Shown here: positions 25,482 through 33,478 of the stretch, one piece after another
Numbering within the stretch: the stretch's first letter is position 1
How the letters are laid out: each line of letters begins with the position of its first letter
Source: an uncultured Lachnospiraceae bacterium
GTDB taxonomy: Bacteria; Bacillota; Clostridia; Lachnospirales; Lachnospiraceae
Length of the DNA stretch: 64,000 nucleotides
Direction: 5' to 3'
Assembly: GCA_910587635.1 (NCBI GenBank)
Contig: CAJUNB010000008.1
Coordinates: 1 to 64,000, forward strand
Made by a program: the position numbers and the translations under genes
The notes under the pieces: model-generated
What the model was told of the DNA's origin: nothing
Databases searched by the model: none
The model's input: the letters and a program-made list of their open reading frames with translations, nothing else

Positions 25482-25511
25482 TAGTATGTATCATTCTTTC
25501 CAGGATTATGC
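25482..25511 (-). promoter_or_regulatory. Sigma-G-type promoter of the DUF1540 gene
   Basis: Minus strand: GCATA (25507-25511), 18 bases, CATACTA (25482-25488). This fits the forespore sigma-G consensus GNATR-N18-CATNNTA exactly. It lies about 80 bases upstream of the ATG. Confidence 0.6.
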
Positions 25512-25573
25512 AGAGACAGCATAAAAAAGAATCGCGTCCTCGCCGTGAGCTGCGCATCCTTTTTTGTTCTAAC

Positions 25574-25596
25574 AGATAATTGCTTCGCAATTATCT
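25574..25596. repeat. Perfect 10-bp palindrome
   Basis: AGATAATTGC and its complement around the loop TTC, flanked by TTGTTCT and TAGAATAAAA. It resembles the dispersed palindromes at 13919, 28970 and 56965. Confidence 0.55.
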
Positions 25597-25603
25597 ATAG
25601 AAT

Positions 25604-25713
25604 AAAAAAAGCCCCCGGGGCCGCATATGATACAGTCCCGAAGGCTTTATAGGGGAGGATAAGTATTTCGCATCTTCTGTAAAAATTCAATCAAAGGAGG
25701 GGGTCCATTTGAT
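25604..25713 (-). ncRNA. csfG: Probable CsfG-like sporulation small RNA
   Basis: About 110 bases transcribed from the minus strand, with no reading frame. It contains two C-rich segments complementary to Shine-Dalgarno sequences: ACCCCCTCCTTTGA (25692-25705) and ATCCTCCCC (25652-25660). It ends in a terminator (AAAGCC/GGCTTT and CGGG/CCCG stems, then seven T). It starts just after a promoter matching both sigma-F and sigma-G. CsfG is a conserved non-coding RNA of endospore formers, expressed in the forespore under sigma-F/G, with C-rich segments. The identity is inferred from these shared traits. Confidence 0.65.
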
Positions 25714-25719
25714 TAATCA

Positions 25720-25749
25720 TAGTATGACCCTATCATTTTGATCTTATAC
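25720..25749 (-). promoter_or_regulatory. Sigma-F / sigma-G promoter of the small RNA
   Basis: Minus strand: GTATA (25745-25749), 15 bases, GGTCATACTA (25720-25729). This fits sigma-F (GYWTA-N15-GGNNANANTR) and, reading CATACTA at 18 bases, also sigma-G. Confidence 0.65.
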
Positions 25750-25803
25750 ACTACTTTAAAAAATTTTTAAGAAAAAAATAAAAGTTGTCCGCTGCATCCC
25801 TTA

Positions 25804-25832
25804 TGGACATGCTATTTGATTTGATATATAAT
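25804..25832 (+). promoter_or_regulatory. Sigma-A promoter of the SEC-C protein gene
   Basis: TGGACA (25804-25809), 17-base spacer, TATAAT (25827-25832), about 35 bases before the ATG. Confidence 0.65.
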
Positions 25833-25873
25833 GAGCAGTGGAAAGAACAAAACGAATGTGAAGGGGAAAACAT

Positions 25874-26380
25874 ATGGCATTATTACAGCAATGGCGCAAC
25901 AAAGCATACGACGAAAAAGCAAATAAAGGGGATTTGCAGAGGCTCTGGTCTGCATATTTCCAGAAAGAAAAAGAAATCTATACACAGCTTTTACAAAATC
26001 CCGATGAGATTGTGGAAGGTACTGTCAAAGAACTTGCAGAAAAATATAATGTGGATATCATGACAATGACCGGCTTCCTGGACGGAATCAATGACAGTCT
26101 GAAAGAAGCCAATCCCATCGATGATATGGAAGAAGATACAAAAGTCAATCTGGGTTTTGAAAAAGAGCTTTTGTATAAAAACATGGTAGGAGCCGGTGCG
26201 GACTGGCTGTACGAACTGGAAGAATGGAACAGTATCTTCGATGAAGACAAACGAAAGGAACTGTACAAAGAGCAGAAATCCTCCACCACTGTCGTAAAAG
26301 GTGATAAAGTCTATCCCAACGACCCCTGTCCCTGTGGCAGCGGTAAAAAATATAAAAAATGCTGCGGCAGAAACAAATAA
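25874..26380 (+). CDS. SEC-C motif protein
   Basis: 168 residues. The extreme C-terminus DPCPCGSGKKYKKCCG is the SEC-C zinc motif, as at the tail of SecA and in YecA-like proteins, where it binds zinc and can contact the ribosome or SecB. The preceding ~140 residues are helical and acidic, typical of a Lachnospiraceae family whose job is unknown. AAGGGG ribosome binding site 7 bases upstream. A hairpin (GAAACGG/CCGTTTC, loop TTCG) follows about 25 bases after the stop. Confidence 0.85.
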   Translation: MALLQQWRNKAYDEKANKGDLQRLWSAYFQKEKEIYTQLLQNPDEIVEGTVKELAEKYNVDIMTMTGFLDGINDSLKEANPIDDMEEDTKVNLGFEKELLYKNMVGAGADWLYELEEWNSIFDEDKRKELYKEQKSSTTVVKGDKVYPNDPCPCGSGKKYKKCCGRNK

Positions 26381-26497
26381 TAACACTGTTATTACAGTCT
26401 TTATGAAACGGTACAGCTTCGGCTATGCCGTTTCTCTGTTCTACAGACCATGCGGACTTTGATTCCCGGATTTAATACCAAAAACGGAGGCAGGCAG

Positions 26498-27211
26498 ATG
26501 CAGATTGCAATATGTGACGATGAAGCTTATATGACTGATTTGCTGACAACTACAGTATCGAAATACTTTGCCCGGCAAAATATCAATACATCTGTCTCCT
26601 GTTTTTCAAGTGGAACAGCTCTGCTGGCCAGTGATATCAATTTCCGTATTATCTTTCTTGATGTACAAATGAAACACCCGGACGGCTTTGAAACAGCGCA
26701 AATATTACGCCAGCGGGGATTTAATCATTTTCTCATTTTCATTACCATAATGCGGGAAGATGTTTTCCGCGCCTTTGAAGTAAACGCTTTTGATTATCTC
26801 GTAAAGCCGCTGCTGGAATCAGATTTTAACCGGACTATGGACAGACTGCTGCGCTCTATCCGGCAGCAGCCCAATGACCAGTTGTTTATCAAAAGCAAAA
26901 AGGGCCGAAGTATTATTCCTTTCGAAAATATCATCTACTGTGAAATCATCAACCGAAAAATTTATCTGCACCTGAAAGATTCTTCTGTTATCGATTACTA
27001 TGATAAAATCGGCAATCTGGAAAAAAAGCTGGATAACCGTTTCTTTCAGTGTCATCGAAGTTATCTGATCAACCTGCAGTATTTGAGAAGCTACCAGGGG
27101 GGTGCAGCCTTTCTGACAAACGGAGAAACCATTCCTGTTTCCCGTCTGCGCAGCAACGAATTTTCATCTGCTGTTTTACAGTATATGAAACAACGGAGGC
27201 ATGGAAAATGA
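26498..27211 (+). CDS. LytTR family response regulator (AgrA-type)
   Basis: 237 residues. REC domain beginning MQIAICDDEAYMTD with the phospho-acceptor Asp in IIFLDVQMKHPDGFE, then a LytTR DNA-binding domain (FFQCHRSYLINLQYLRSY). Such regulators bind paired direct repeats upstream of target promoters. Start ATG 26498 has GGAGG 9 bases before it; the longer in-frame start has no such signal. Its stop overlaps the next kinase's ATG by four bases (ATGA). Confidence 0.9.
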   Translation: MQIAICDDEAYMTDLLTTTVSKYFARQNINTSVSCFSSGTALLASDINFRIIFLDVQMKHPDGFETAQILRQRGFNHFLIFITIMREDVFRAFEVNAFDYLVKPLLESDFNRTMDRLLRSIRQQPNDQLFIKSKKGRSIIPFENIIYCEIINRKIYLHLKDSSVIDYYDKIGNLEKKLDNRFFQCHRSYLINLQYLRSYQGGAAFLTNGETIPVSRLRSNEFSSAVLQYMKQRRHGK

Positions 27212-28527
27212 CCACCTGTATCGATCTCTTTTATTCCTATATAGACGGTTTATTGGAAATACTCATCGAATTTATTTTTCTGAATCAATATCTGGGGAAA
27301 AGAGGAACGCCCGGCCAGCTTATCATTTATATTCTGACCGGAAGTGTTCTTGTCAGTTTGCCATTGCCCATTTTACCGAAACTCATCCTGTTTGCAACCC
27401 TACTCTTTCTATATATAATAAGAATACAAAAGAGAAGGATAACATCTGCTGTCGTATTTGCCGTTCTGACAATAACAGTCATGCAGCTCAGTTATGGCAT
27501 ATTGAATTCTGTATCCACTGTGTTGGCCTCCCTTCTCTACCGCTTCCAGCTCCCACTGCCCGGTCGGCTTTTCATGATAATCGCAAGTCTGCTGTCACTT
27601 ACCCTGGCCATACTCTGTTACTTATTCATCGATACCTATAGAAAACTACAGCAAAATGAACATAACCGTCAGATGATATTAACTCTTGTTCCACTGTTGA
27701 CGATTTTTTCGATAAGTAATTATATCAGCTTTACTTTCTATGGAAATACCGCCTCCCAGGAGCCCATATCCATACTCCTGCTCAAAAGCCACAGCCAGAT
27801 ATTTCTGATCCAGCTTTTGAGTATAGTCAGCCTTTTCAGTATTCTCTGTCTCTGTCAAAAATTGGCTGAAACCGGTTCTCTCCATGAAAGACTGACACTG
27901 CTGACCCGGCAGTTCTACATTCAAAAGCAGTATATGGAAAAGGCACAGGCACATTATAACGATACAAAAGCGCTTCGCCACGATATGAAAAACCATATAC
28001 TTATTGTGAAGGGTCTGTTGGAAAGAGAAAACTTAGAAAGAGCCCGCGTCTATCTGGAAGAAATGGATACGGCTTCTGCCCGTCTGTCCTTTTCATTTCA
28101 TACGGGCAGCCCGATTCTTGATATTCTGCTGGAAAACAAAATGGCTCTGGCAAGAAACAAGGGGATTTCTGTCACAAGCGCAATAGGCCCTTTCCTTCCC
28201 TGTTCCATTGACGACATGGATTTCTGCAGCATTCTGTCAAATGCTCTGGACAATGCCATCCATGCCTGCGAAAAACTGAATAAAAATCAAAAAAAGTACA
28301 TCCATATCGAAGCCTGTCGTCAGGAAAACCTTCTTCTGCTGGAAATCAGCAACAGTTGTCACCCCAAAACCCATTTCCATTATGGAATCGGTCTGTCCAA
28401 CATCCGTCGAACAGCAGAAAAATATGCTGGTACAATTAAAATTCATACAGAGGGCACCATATTTCACCTGAACATCCTTCTTTTCATTTCACAACATGCA
28501 GAACACATCTCACACCAAACCGATTAA
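27208..28527 (+). CDS. GHKL sensor histidine kinase (AgrC-type)
   Basis: 439 residues with about six transmembrane segments in the first ~210 residues, then the phospho-acceptor in LRHDMKNHILIVKGLL and a GHKL ATPase (SNALDNAIHACEKL, then GIGLSNIRR). This is the AgrC layout, in which the membrane part senses a peptide or other surface signal. It is translationally coupled with the LytTR regulator by a 4-base overlap. No AgrB/AgrD peptide genes are found nearby, so the signal is unknown. A small helical protein is encoded 87 bases downstream. Confidence 0.9.
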   Translation: MTTCIDLFYSYIDGLLEILIEFIFLNQYLGKRGTPGQLIIYILTGSVLVSLPLPILPKLILFATLLFLYIIRIQKRRITSAVVFAVLTITVMQLSYGILNSVSTVLASLLYRFQLPLPGRLFMIIASLLSLTLAILCYLFIDTYRKLQQNEHNRQMILTLVPLLTIFSISNYISFTFYGNTASQEPISILLLKSHSQIFLIQLLSIVSLFSILCLCQKLAETGSLHERLTLLTRQFYIQKQYMEKAQAHYNDTKALRHDMKNHILIVKGLLERENLERARVYLEEMDTASARLSFSFHTGSPILDILLENKMALARNKGISVTSAIGPFLPCSIDDMDFCSILSNALDNAIHACEKLNKNQKKYIHIEACRQENLLLLEISNSCHPKTHFHYGIGLSNIRRTAEKYAGTIKIHTEGTIFHLNILLFISQHAEHISHQTD

Positions 28528-28614
28528 CTATTGTGTCAAAATGACGAGAACAGTTATATAGGCAGAATAATACAGCAATATTGCCTGCCAGTAAACTGTA
28601 AGGAGGATACCCAT

Positions 28615-28932
28615 ATGACAATGGAAATCAACGGAAACTATAATCATTACAGACCTGATTATCCAAAACAGGAAGAAGCCGACGGCGAAAAAATCTCTTC
28701 TGACAAATCGGATAAAACGCCGGAGAAATGTACCGGAAACACTGATAAAGTGGACCGGGAAATCAAGCAACTAAAAGAAGAAAAGAGGAAACTGGAACAG
28801 GAACTTCGCACGACACTGGATACTCAAAAAGCCCGGGAACTGACAAGAAAACTTGCCCAGGTCGAACAGGAATTACAACAAAAAGATAATGATTCCTACC
28901 GGCGTCAAAACACCGTATCTTTAGGGCTTTAG
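28615..28932 (+). CDS. Hypothetical coiled-coil protein
   Basis: 105 residues, very polar. The C-terminal half is a strong coiled coil (REIKQLKEEKRKLEQELRTT, cited in part). The N-terminus is disordered and rich in Asn, Tyr and Asp. No signal peptide or membrane segment. Start ATG 28615 follows a strong AAGGAGG. It lies after the AgrC-like kinase gene and before strong hairpins, so it may be the last gene of that operon. Function not recognised. Confidence 0.6.
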   Translation: MTMEINGNYNHYRPDYPKQEEADGEKISSDKSDKTPEKCTGNTDKVDREIKQLKEEKRKLEQELRTTLDTQKARELTRKLAQVEQELQQKDNDSYRRQNTVSLGL

Positions 28933-28969
28933 CAGTTATCTTCTTTTCAAGAGCTGCGCATCTATATTT

Positions 28970-29046
28970 GTTCTCGTATAGGAATTTCCCATACGAGAAC
29001 AAAGCGTCCGGCTCACTTATGTGGAGCTTGGACGCTTTGCAGGATT
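28970..29046 (+). terminator. Tandem hairpins: dispersed palindrome plus terminator
   Basis: First a 10-bp palindrome GTTCTCGTAT/ATACGAGAAC (28970-29000), then AAAGCGTCC/GGACGCTTT with inner GCTC/GAGC (29001-29039), followed by ATTTTT. The second stem has a close relative at 42357-42399 after the PBP gene. Confidence 0.7.
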
Positions 29047-29072
29047 TTTCGTTTGTCTCATTGGCCTTTCAG

Positions 29073-29801
29073 CTACGGAACAAGGGAAAGTGCCTCTCCA
29101 TCACCTACCAGTACCACATCTCTATGAAGCTGCAGGATGGAGGCCGGAACCTTGGGGGTGCAGGGACCAAAAAACGCCGCTTTGACAATCTCCGCTTTGG
29201 ACTTTCCACTCACTACGACGACGATCTTTTTTGCCTGCATAATCGTCTGGATTCCCATCGTATAGGCCTGCTTCGGAACAAGATCCATAGAAGCAAAGAA
29301 TCGGGAATTGGCATCGATCGTACTCTGTGCCAGATCTACACAATGTGTCTCTTTTATAAATTCCTCTGACGGCTCATTGAATCCGATATGTCCATTATGT
29401 CCCAATCCCAAAAGCTGCAGATCAATACCGCCTGACTGTCTGATTATCTCATTGTAAGCAGCACAGGCTTTTTCGGAATCCTCTTCCAATCCATCCGGGA
29501 CATTTGTATTTTCCAGTTTGATATTGATATGCCGGAAAAGATGCTCATTCATAAAATAACGATAACTTTGATCATTTTCCGGAGAAAGTCCCTTATATTC
29601 GTCCAGATTGATACTTCTGACTCTGGAAAAATCCAGGTCTCCTTTTTCATACCAGCGTATCAGCTGTTCATATGTCCCAATCGGTGTGGAGCCGGTAGCC
29701 AGTCCCAACACACAATCCGGTTTCATAATGACCTGGGCAGATATGATATTTGCCGCCATACGACTCATGTGATCATAGTCTGTTGCTCTGATGATCTGCA
29801 T
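29073..29801 (-). CDS. nagB: Glucosamine-6-phosphate deaminase
   Basis: 242 residues, the family length. It converts glucosamine 6-phosphate to fructose 6-phosphate and ammonia, feeding amino sugars into glycolysis. Signature parts: GLATGSTPIGTYEQL, INLDEYKGLSPENDQSYRYF (catalytic Asp and phosphate site) and LLGLGHNGHIGFNEP. No nagA neighbour is visible. Its AGGAGG ribosome binding site and a ~120-base leader with a CACTGAGGGTA motif lie upstream. Confidence 0.95.
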   Translation of the reverse strand: MQIIRATDYDHMSRMAANIISAQVIMKPDCVLGLATGSTPIGTYEQLIRWYEKGDLDFSRVRSINLDEYKGLSPENDQSYRYFMNEHLFRHINIKLENTNVPDGLEEDSEKACAAYNEIIRQSGGIDLQLLGLGHNGHIGFNEPSEEFIKETHCVDLAQSTIDANSRFFASMDLVPKQAYTMGIQTIMQAKKIVVVVSGKSKAEIVKAAFFGPCTPKVPASILQLHRDVVLVGDGEALSLVP

Positions 29802-29926
29802 AATGAAATCCTCCTACTATTTTATATTACTTCACGGTACCCTCAGTGAACATCGAGGACTGTTCCCCCCTTCGGTGGATTTCTCCTCATGTCATATGAT
29901 ACCTCTCCGGGCAATTTCTTGTTGAC

Positions 29927-29954
29927 ATTTTACCATATCCAGTAAATATTACAA
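29927..29954 (-). promoter_or_regulatory. Probable nagB promoter
   Basis: Minus strand: TTGTAA (29949-29954), 16-base spacer, TAAAAT (29927-29932). It overlaps the region after the AgrC-like kinase stop codon. I see no riboswitch in the leader. Confidence 0.5.
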
Positions 29955-29961
29955 GTATTTT

Positions 29962-31434
29962 TTATTCAACATGTTCACCCGTTTCATTTTTCATCATAAT
30001 TGTCAGGTAAAACATACCATCCTCAGCCTCCCAATCTACAGCACCGCAATATCTCTGCGCTGCTGCTTTCATATTGAGAAAACCAATGCCATGAAATCCT
30101 CTGTCCTGCTTATCTGTGGCAGGGAACTCCAGTCTTTCCTTTCTCATAAGCTGTCCATTAAAACTGTTCTCTATTCTTAAAAAGAACAGTTTTCCTTTCT
30201 GGAAAGAAGACAGTCTGATTTTTCTCTCTTTTTCTTCATCCAGCTTTTCGCAGGCTTCTATTGCATTGTCCAATGCATTGCACAAAATGACAGTGATGTC
30301 ATGATTTCTGATTTTCAAATCTGTCGGGAAAATTAACTGCTCTACATCCAGCTTTATATCAGGCATTTTTTCCTTTGCCTCATGACATTTCAGATGGAGA
30401 ATAGCATCTACGACTACATTCCCTGTACGAAACTCCGGTTCCAGGGAATCAGCCGTCTTTTCCAGTGTCTTCAGATGCGCTTCCAGTTCCTGCTCCTCTC
30501 CGTCTCCCTGTCTTATCCTGTGCAGCAATTCATACATAACAGACAATTGATTCTTCATATCATGTCTCATACTCCTGACTCCTGCATAGGCTCTGTTCAT
30601 TTCCTGGATATAGATCTGTATACTGCGCACCTGTTGATCCATGATTATACGGCTGTTTTTCTCACGATTCAGCGACACCATATCCTGCAAAATCTGTACA
30701 CTGAAGAAGACTGCCAGAAGTGCCAAAAGCAAAATCATCGGAACTACGACAGCCAGCAGCGGATAACGATCATAGAGTAGCACCGGAATCCCTTTTTCCA
30801 TTGTAACAATAATCATACGTAATAAAATACAGATGAGAAACCCGGTCATACCCGGCAAAAGCAGAAACAGCATTTCCGTCTTCTGTACGGCAAAGTCCCT
30901 CTCTCTGTATTTTTTCAAAAAGGCCCTGATAAAGAAAAATAGAAGCAGAAGAGATACTATGTATACAAGCATTTGCAATGTAAACGCCGTAGCATTCATT
31001 ATTTCCAGAAAGCCCATTTCCGAACCGCCGAGCAGATATCCTCTGTTAAGATACCAGGTGTACAGATCAAACAGATTTTTGCCAAGTACAATAATCATAT
31101 AGGAAAGAAAAAAACTGATTTCGCTGAATGCCATAAAGATAATAGTCAGATAAAACTGAAATATTTTTCTCCCCTGATAGACGCCTGCCACAAACAGAAA
31201 CAAAAGTATACATGTCAGTACCTGTTTTAGCATGGACACCATATAGTCATAATTGTCATTCACCCATAAGTTTCTGATCAACTTCAGAGAAAACCAGAAT
31301 AGGACAACATAAAATCTGCTTCCCCGGCGACTTTGCAGCTTTGTCTGCATAAAGCTGCTCATCAGCCGGGAAAGCAGATACCCTTGCAGGATGACGGAAA
31401 GGCCCCAAATGATTTCGATCTGAACACTATACAT
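29962..31434 (-). CDS. GHKL sensor histidine kinase (AgrC-type), second copy
   Basis: 490 residues. Five to seven transmembrane segments occupy the first ~230 residues; the phospho-acceptor is in VRSMRHDMKNQLSVMYELLH and the GHKL ATPase has CNALDNAIEACEKLDEEKER and GIGFLNMKAAA. It starts at ATG 31434 with GGAGGG upstream and overlaps the regulator gene by 8 bases, so the pair is translationally coupled. It is paralogous to the kinase at 27208. No peptide-pheromone genes are seen. Confidence 0.9.
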   Translation of the reverse strand: MYSVQIEIIWGLSVILQGYLLSRLMSSFMQTKLQSRRGSRFYVVLFWFSLKLIRNLWVNDNYDYMVSMLKQVLTCILLFLFVAGVYQGRKIFQFYLTIIFMAFSEISFFLSYMIIVLGKNLFDLYTWYLNRGYLLGGSEMGFLEIMNATAFTLQMLVYIVSLLLLFFFIRAFLKKYRERDFAVQKTEMLFLLLPGMTGFLICILLRMIIVTMEKGIPVLLYDRYPLLAVVVPMILLLALLAVFFSVQILQDMVSLNREKNSRIIMDQQVRSIQIYIQEMNRAYAGVRSMRHDMKNQLSVMYELLHRIRQGDGEEQELEAHLKTLEKTADSLEPEFRTGNVVVDAILHLKCHEAKEKMPDIKLDVEQLIFPTDLKIRNHDITVILCNALDNAIEACEKLDEEKERKIRLSSFQKGKLFFLRIENSFNGQLMRKERLEFPATDKQDRGFHGIGFLNMKAAAQRYCGAVDWEAEDGMFYLTIMMKNETGEHVE

Positions 31435-32125
31435 AGGAAATCCCTCCGCCATGTAAATACATCATATATGTTTTTACAAATTCATTGTGCTTTTCTCTTG
31501 ACAGATAGATCACTGTACTGTCTGTCAGACGGATACTGTCAGACGTGTATTCCGACACGTGGGCAAGATTCACAAGATAGCCCCTGTGGCAGCGATAGAA
31601 GTTTTTTCCCAGTTGTTTTTCCAGATCATTCATCGTTCCGTATATTTCATAGTCCTCTTTGATCGTATGAATTTTTGCTTTTCTCATCCGACTCTCCACG
31701 AAGAGTATCTGGTTTTTCCGTACTGCAATATTGCGGTTTCTTGTTTTGATGACAAAGAGCTCCTGCTGATTTTTCTTTTCGGCCTCCTTTACCGCATTTT
31801 CAAGCACTTCGGTAAACTTCTTTTCTTCGATTGGCTTCAGCAGGTAGTGAAACGCTCCCACATCAAACGCATCGAACACATACTCCTTCAATCCTGTGAC
31901 AAAGATCAAAATTACCGATCTGTCCAGCTGTCGTAAAGCTCTGGCTGTTTCGATACCATTCTTTCCGTCCAGCTGGATATCCAGAAAAACAATGTCATAT
32001 TGTTCTTTTGCCGCCAGCAGCTCCTCCCCTGAGGCATAAAGAATCGCTGTCTGGTTCTGTCGCCTGAGCAGTCCTTTTATCTGTTCTCTGACTTCTTTCT
32101 CATCGTCGCAAACTGCTATATTCAA
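31427..32125 (-). CDS. LytTR family response regulator, second copy
   Basis: 232 residues. REC domain (MNIAVCDDEKEV, Asp in IVFLDIQLDGKNG) plus LytTR DNA-binding domain (FYRCHRGYLVNLAHVSEY). It is encoded first in a two-gene operon with the AgrC-like kinase. It reads away from a region (32325-32367) with direct and inverted repeats that could be LytTR-type target sites upstream of the small membrane protein gene. Both regulator pairs could cross-talk. Confidence 0.9.
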   Translation of the reverse strand: MNIAVCDDEKEVREQIKGLLRRQNQTAILYASGEELLAAKEQYDIVFLDIQLDGKNGIETARALRQLDRSVILIFVTGLKEYVFDAFDVGAFHYLLKPIEEKKFTEVLENAVKEAEKKNQQELFVIKTRNRNIAVRKNQILFVESRMRKAKIHTIKEDYEIYGTMNDLEKQLGKNFYRCHRGYLVNLAHVSEYTSDSIRLTDSTVIYLSREKHNEFVKTYMMYLHGGGISYV

Positions 32126-32174
32126 TCTTCCACCTCATATCTCCATTCTATAATCTGTCTGTTATTGCCCTAAG

Positions 32175-32202
32175 TTAAAAAGAATCCTGCCATGCAGGAT
32201 TC
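32175..32202 (-). terminator. Perfect hairpin with T-run
   Basis: GAATCCTGC/GCAGGATTC (32182-32202, loop CAT), followed on the minus strand by TTTTT. It insulates the LytTR operon from minus-strand read-through. Confidence 0.5.
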
Positions 32203-32324
32203 TCCGCCTGCGGCTGGTCGCAACGTGAAGCTAGTCTTTTAGGGCTTCAGCGAAATATCTCTAATCCGCCGCAGTGAAATTCCCTAAGGATAATATCGGT
32301 ATATTTTTCAAATAGTTAGGAAAT

Positions 32325-32367
32325 ATGTCATGAAATATACTTATCATGTCATGAAAATTATGATAAG
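32325..32367. promoter_or_regulatory. Operator-like repeats upstream of the small membrane protein gene
   Basis: ATGTCATGAAA occurs twice (32325-32335, 32346-32356), 21 bases apart, i.e. two helical turns. The second copy sits inside a perfect 8-bp inverted repeat CTTATCAT/ATGATAAG (32340-32347, 32360-32367). The spacing and position 20-60 bases before the start codon suggest a regulator binding site, perhaps for one of the LytTR regulators. Confidence 0.5.
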
Positions 32368-32386
32368 ATGAAACCGGAGGTTATCT

Positions 32387-32593
32387 ATGAATAAAAATAA
32401 GAAATCCGTTTTTGCTCTGGTCGGCATCGCCATGTTAATACTTCTATATATCACTACCCTGGTCACAGCTTTTTTAAATATTCCTTACTGGGACAGACTG
32501 TTCCAGGCCTCACTGGCAGCCACTGTAGCCATTCCCATTCTTCTGTGGATCTATCTCATGCTCTATCGGCACTGGAAGAACCGGCAGGAATGA
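32387..32593 (+). CDS. Small membrane protein, two transmembrane segments
   Basis: 68 residues: a basic N-terminus (MNKNKKS), a hydrophobic helix (VFALVGIAMLILLYITTLV), a short loop with NIPYWDR, and a second helix ending in a basic tail (RHWKNRQE). Clear CCGGAGG ribosome binding site. It stands alone, downstream of conspicuous repeats. The family is not recognised; size and topology resemble holin-like or small envelope-stress proteins, but no function can be assigned. Confidence 0.65.
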   Translation: MNKNKKSVFALVGIAMLILLYITTLVTAFLNIPYWDRLFQASLAATVAIPILLWIYLMLYRHWKNRQE

Positions 32594-32617
32594 CAGACAG
32601 TATCATTAATTTATGGC

Positions 32618-33220
32618 TTATTTTACTCCGAGTTTTGCAAGTTCCATATCGGCCTTCTCTTTTGTCGTAAATTGAATAGCATGAAGCCCCTCCGCCCTGG
32701 CCGCTTCCACATTGACCGCCATATCATCCAGGAATACGCACTCCCGCGCAGTCAGATGATATTTCTCCAGGAGACGACGATAAATTTCTGGCTGCGGCTT
32801 GATCAGCTTTTCTTCGCAGGAGAGAATCCCGCCATCAGCATAGGGAAGGAAATCCAGCGCACTGCTGCACTCTTTCTTGGCACGCCAGGAAAAATTGGAC
32901 AGATAGAACACATGATAGCCTTTCTCCTTCAGCCCCTGAATCCATGGAATCGCATAGTCTGCTCTTTCCACAAGTCCTTCCAGATCGGCAAGCATCTCCC
33001 GGATTTCTTTTTCCACACCGGGGTCGTTTTGTACGAGCAAATCCAGAATCTCTCCATCATTCAATACCCCTCTGTCAAATTCATTCCACTCCTTGCTCTT
33101 CACCGTGGCGTCCGCTACCCGCCTGCTGACTTCCTCTGAAAAACCAAAGCTGTTAATATGTTTTTCCCATGTATACCAGGTCAGTACATTGCCAATATCA
33201 AATATTATATTTTTTATCAT
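32618..33220 (-). CDS. HAD family hydrolase, subfamily IA
   Basis: 200 residues. HAD motif I is FDIGNVLTWY with the nucleophile Asp at residue 8, motif II is LSNFS, motif III is the Lys in EEKLIKPQPEIYRRLL and motif IV is FLDDMAVNVEAA. HAD-IA enzymes remove phosphate from sugars or nucleotides or act as epoxide-hydrolase-like or dehalogenase enzymes. The YihX-like DIGNV motif suggests a small sugar phosphatase. It is followed by the oppositely oriented membrane protein gene. Confidence 0.88.
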   Translation of the reverse strand: MIKNIIFDIGNVLTWYTWEKHINSFGFSEEVSRRVADATVKSKEWNEFDRGVLNDGEILDLLVQNDPGVEKEIREMLADLEGLVERADYAIPWIQGLKEKGYHVFYLSNFSWRAKKECSSALDFLPYADGGILSCEEKLIKPQPEIYRRLLEKYHLTARECVFLDDMAVNVEAARAEGLHAIQFTTKEKADMELAKLGVK

Positions 33221-33256
33221 CTCTTATCCGCTCCTTTATCATCCGCTTTACTACTC

Positions 33257-33457
33257 TCAGATCAAATCGATATCCTCCTCTTTCGGGATACCTATCAAAG
33301 GCTCCTGGGCAGTGTCTGCTACTATCTGGATGACTGCCTCTCCCTCTGTCAGAAGTTGCATCTGACTCATCGACAATATCGTCACAATTGGAAATCTGTG
33401 GGAACTGCTGCCCATTCTCGACCTGTCATGACAGGCCTTCCATAGCAGTTTTTTCAT
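33257..33457 (-). CDS. Small hypothetical protein after the aromatic acid exporter gene
   Basis: 66 residues, starting 21 bases after the exporter stop codon with a moderate GAGAGAG ribosome binding site. The C-terminal half (EGEAVIQIVADTAQEPLIGI) looks like a folded strand-helix segment, which favours a real gene. It contains no known motif. I consider it likely but not proven; co-transcription with the exporter is the main support. Confidence 0.4.
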   Translation of the reverse strand: MKKLLWKACHDRSRMGSSSHRFPIVTILSMSQMQLLTEGEAVIQIVADTAQEPLIGIPKEEDIDLI

Positions 33458-33478
33458 GGCATCTCTCTCAAAGGCGCT

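Noticed and set aside
25785..26063. Plus-strand frame overlapping the SEC-C gene start
   Set aside because: Different frame from the SEC-C protein, no ribosome binding site, no domain.
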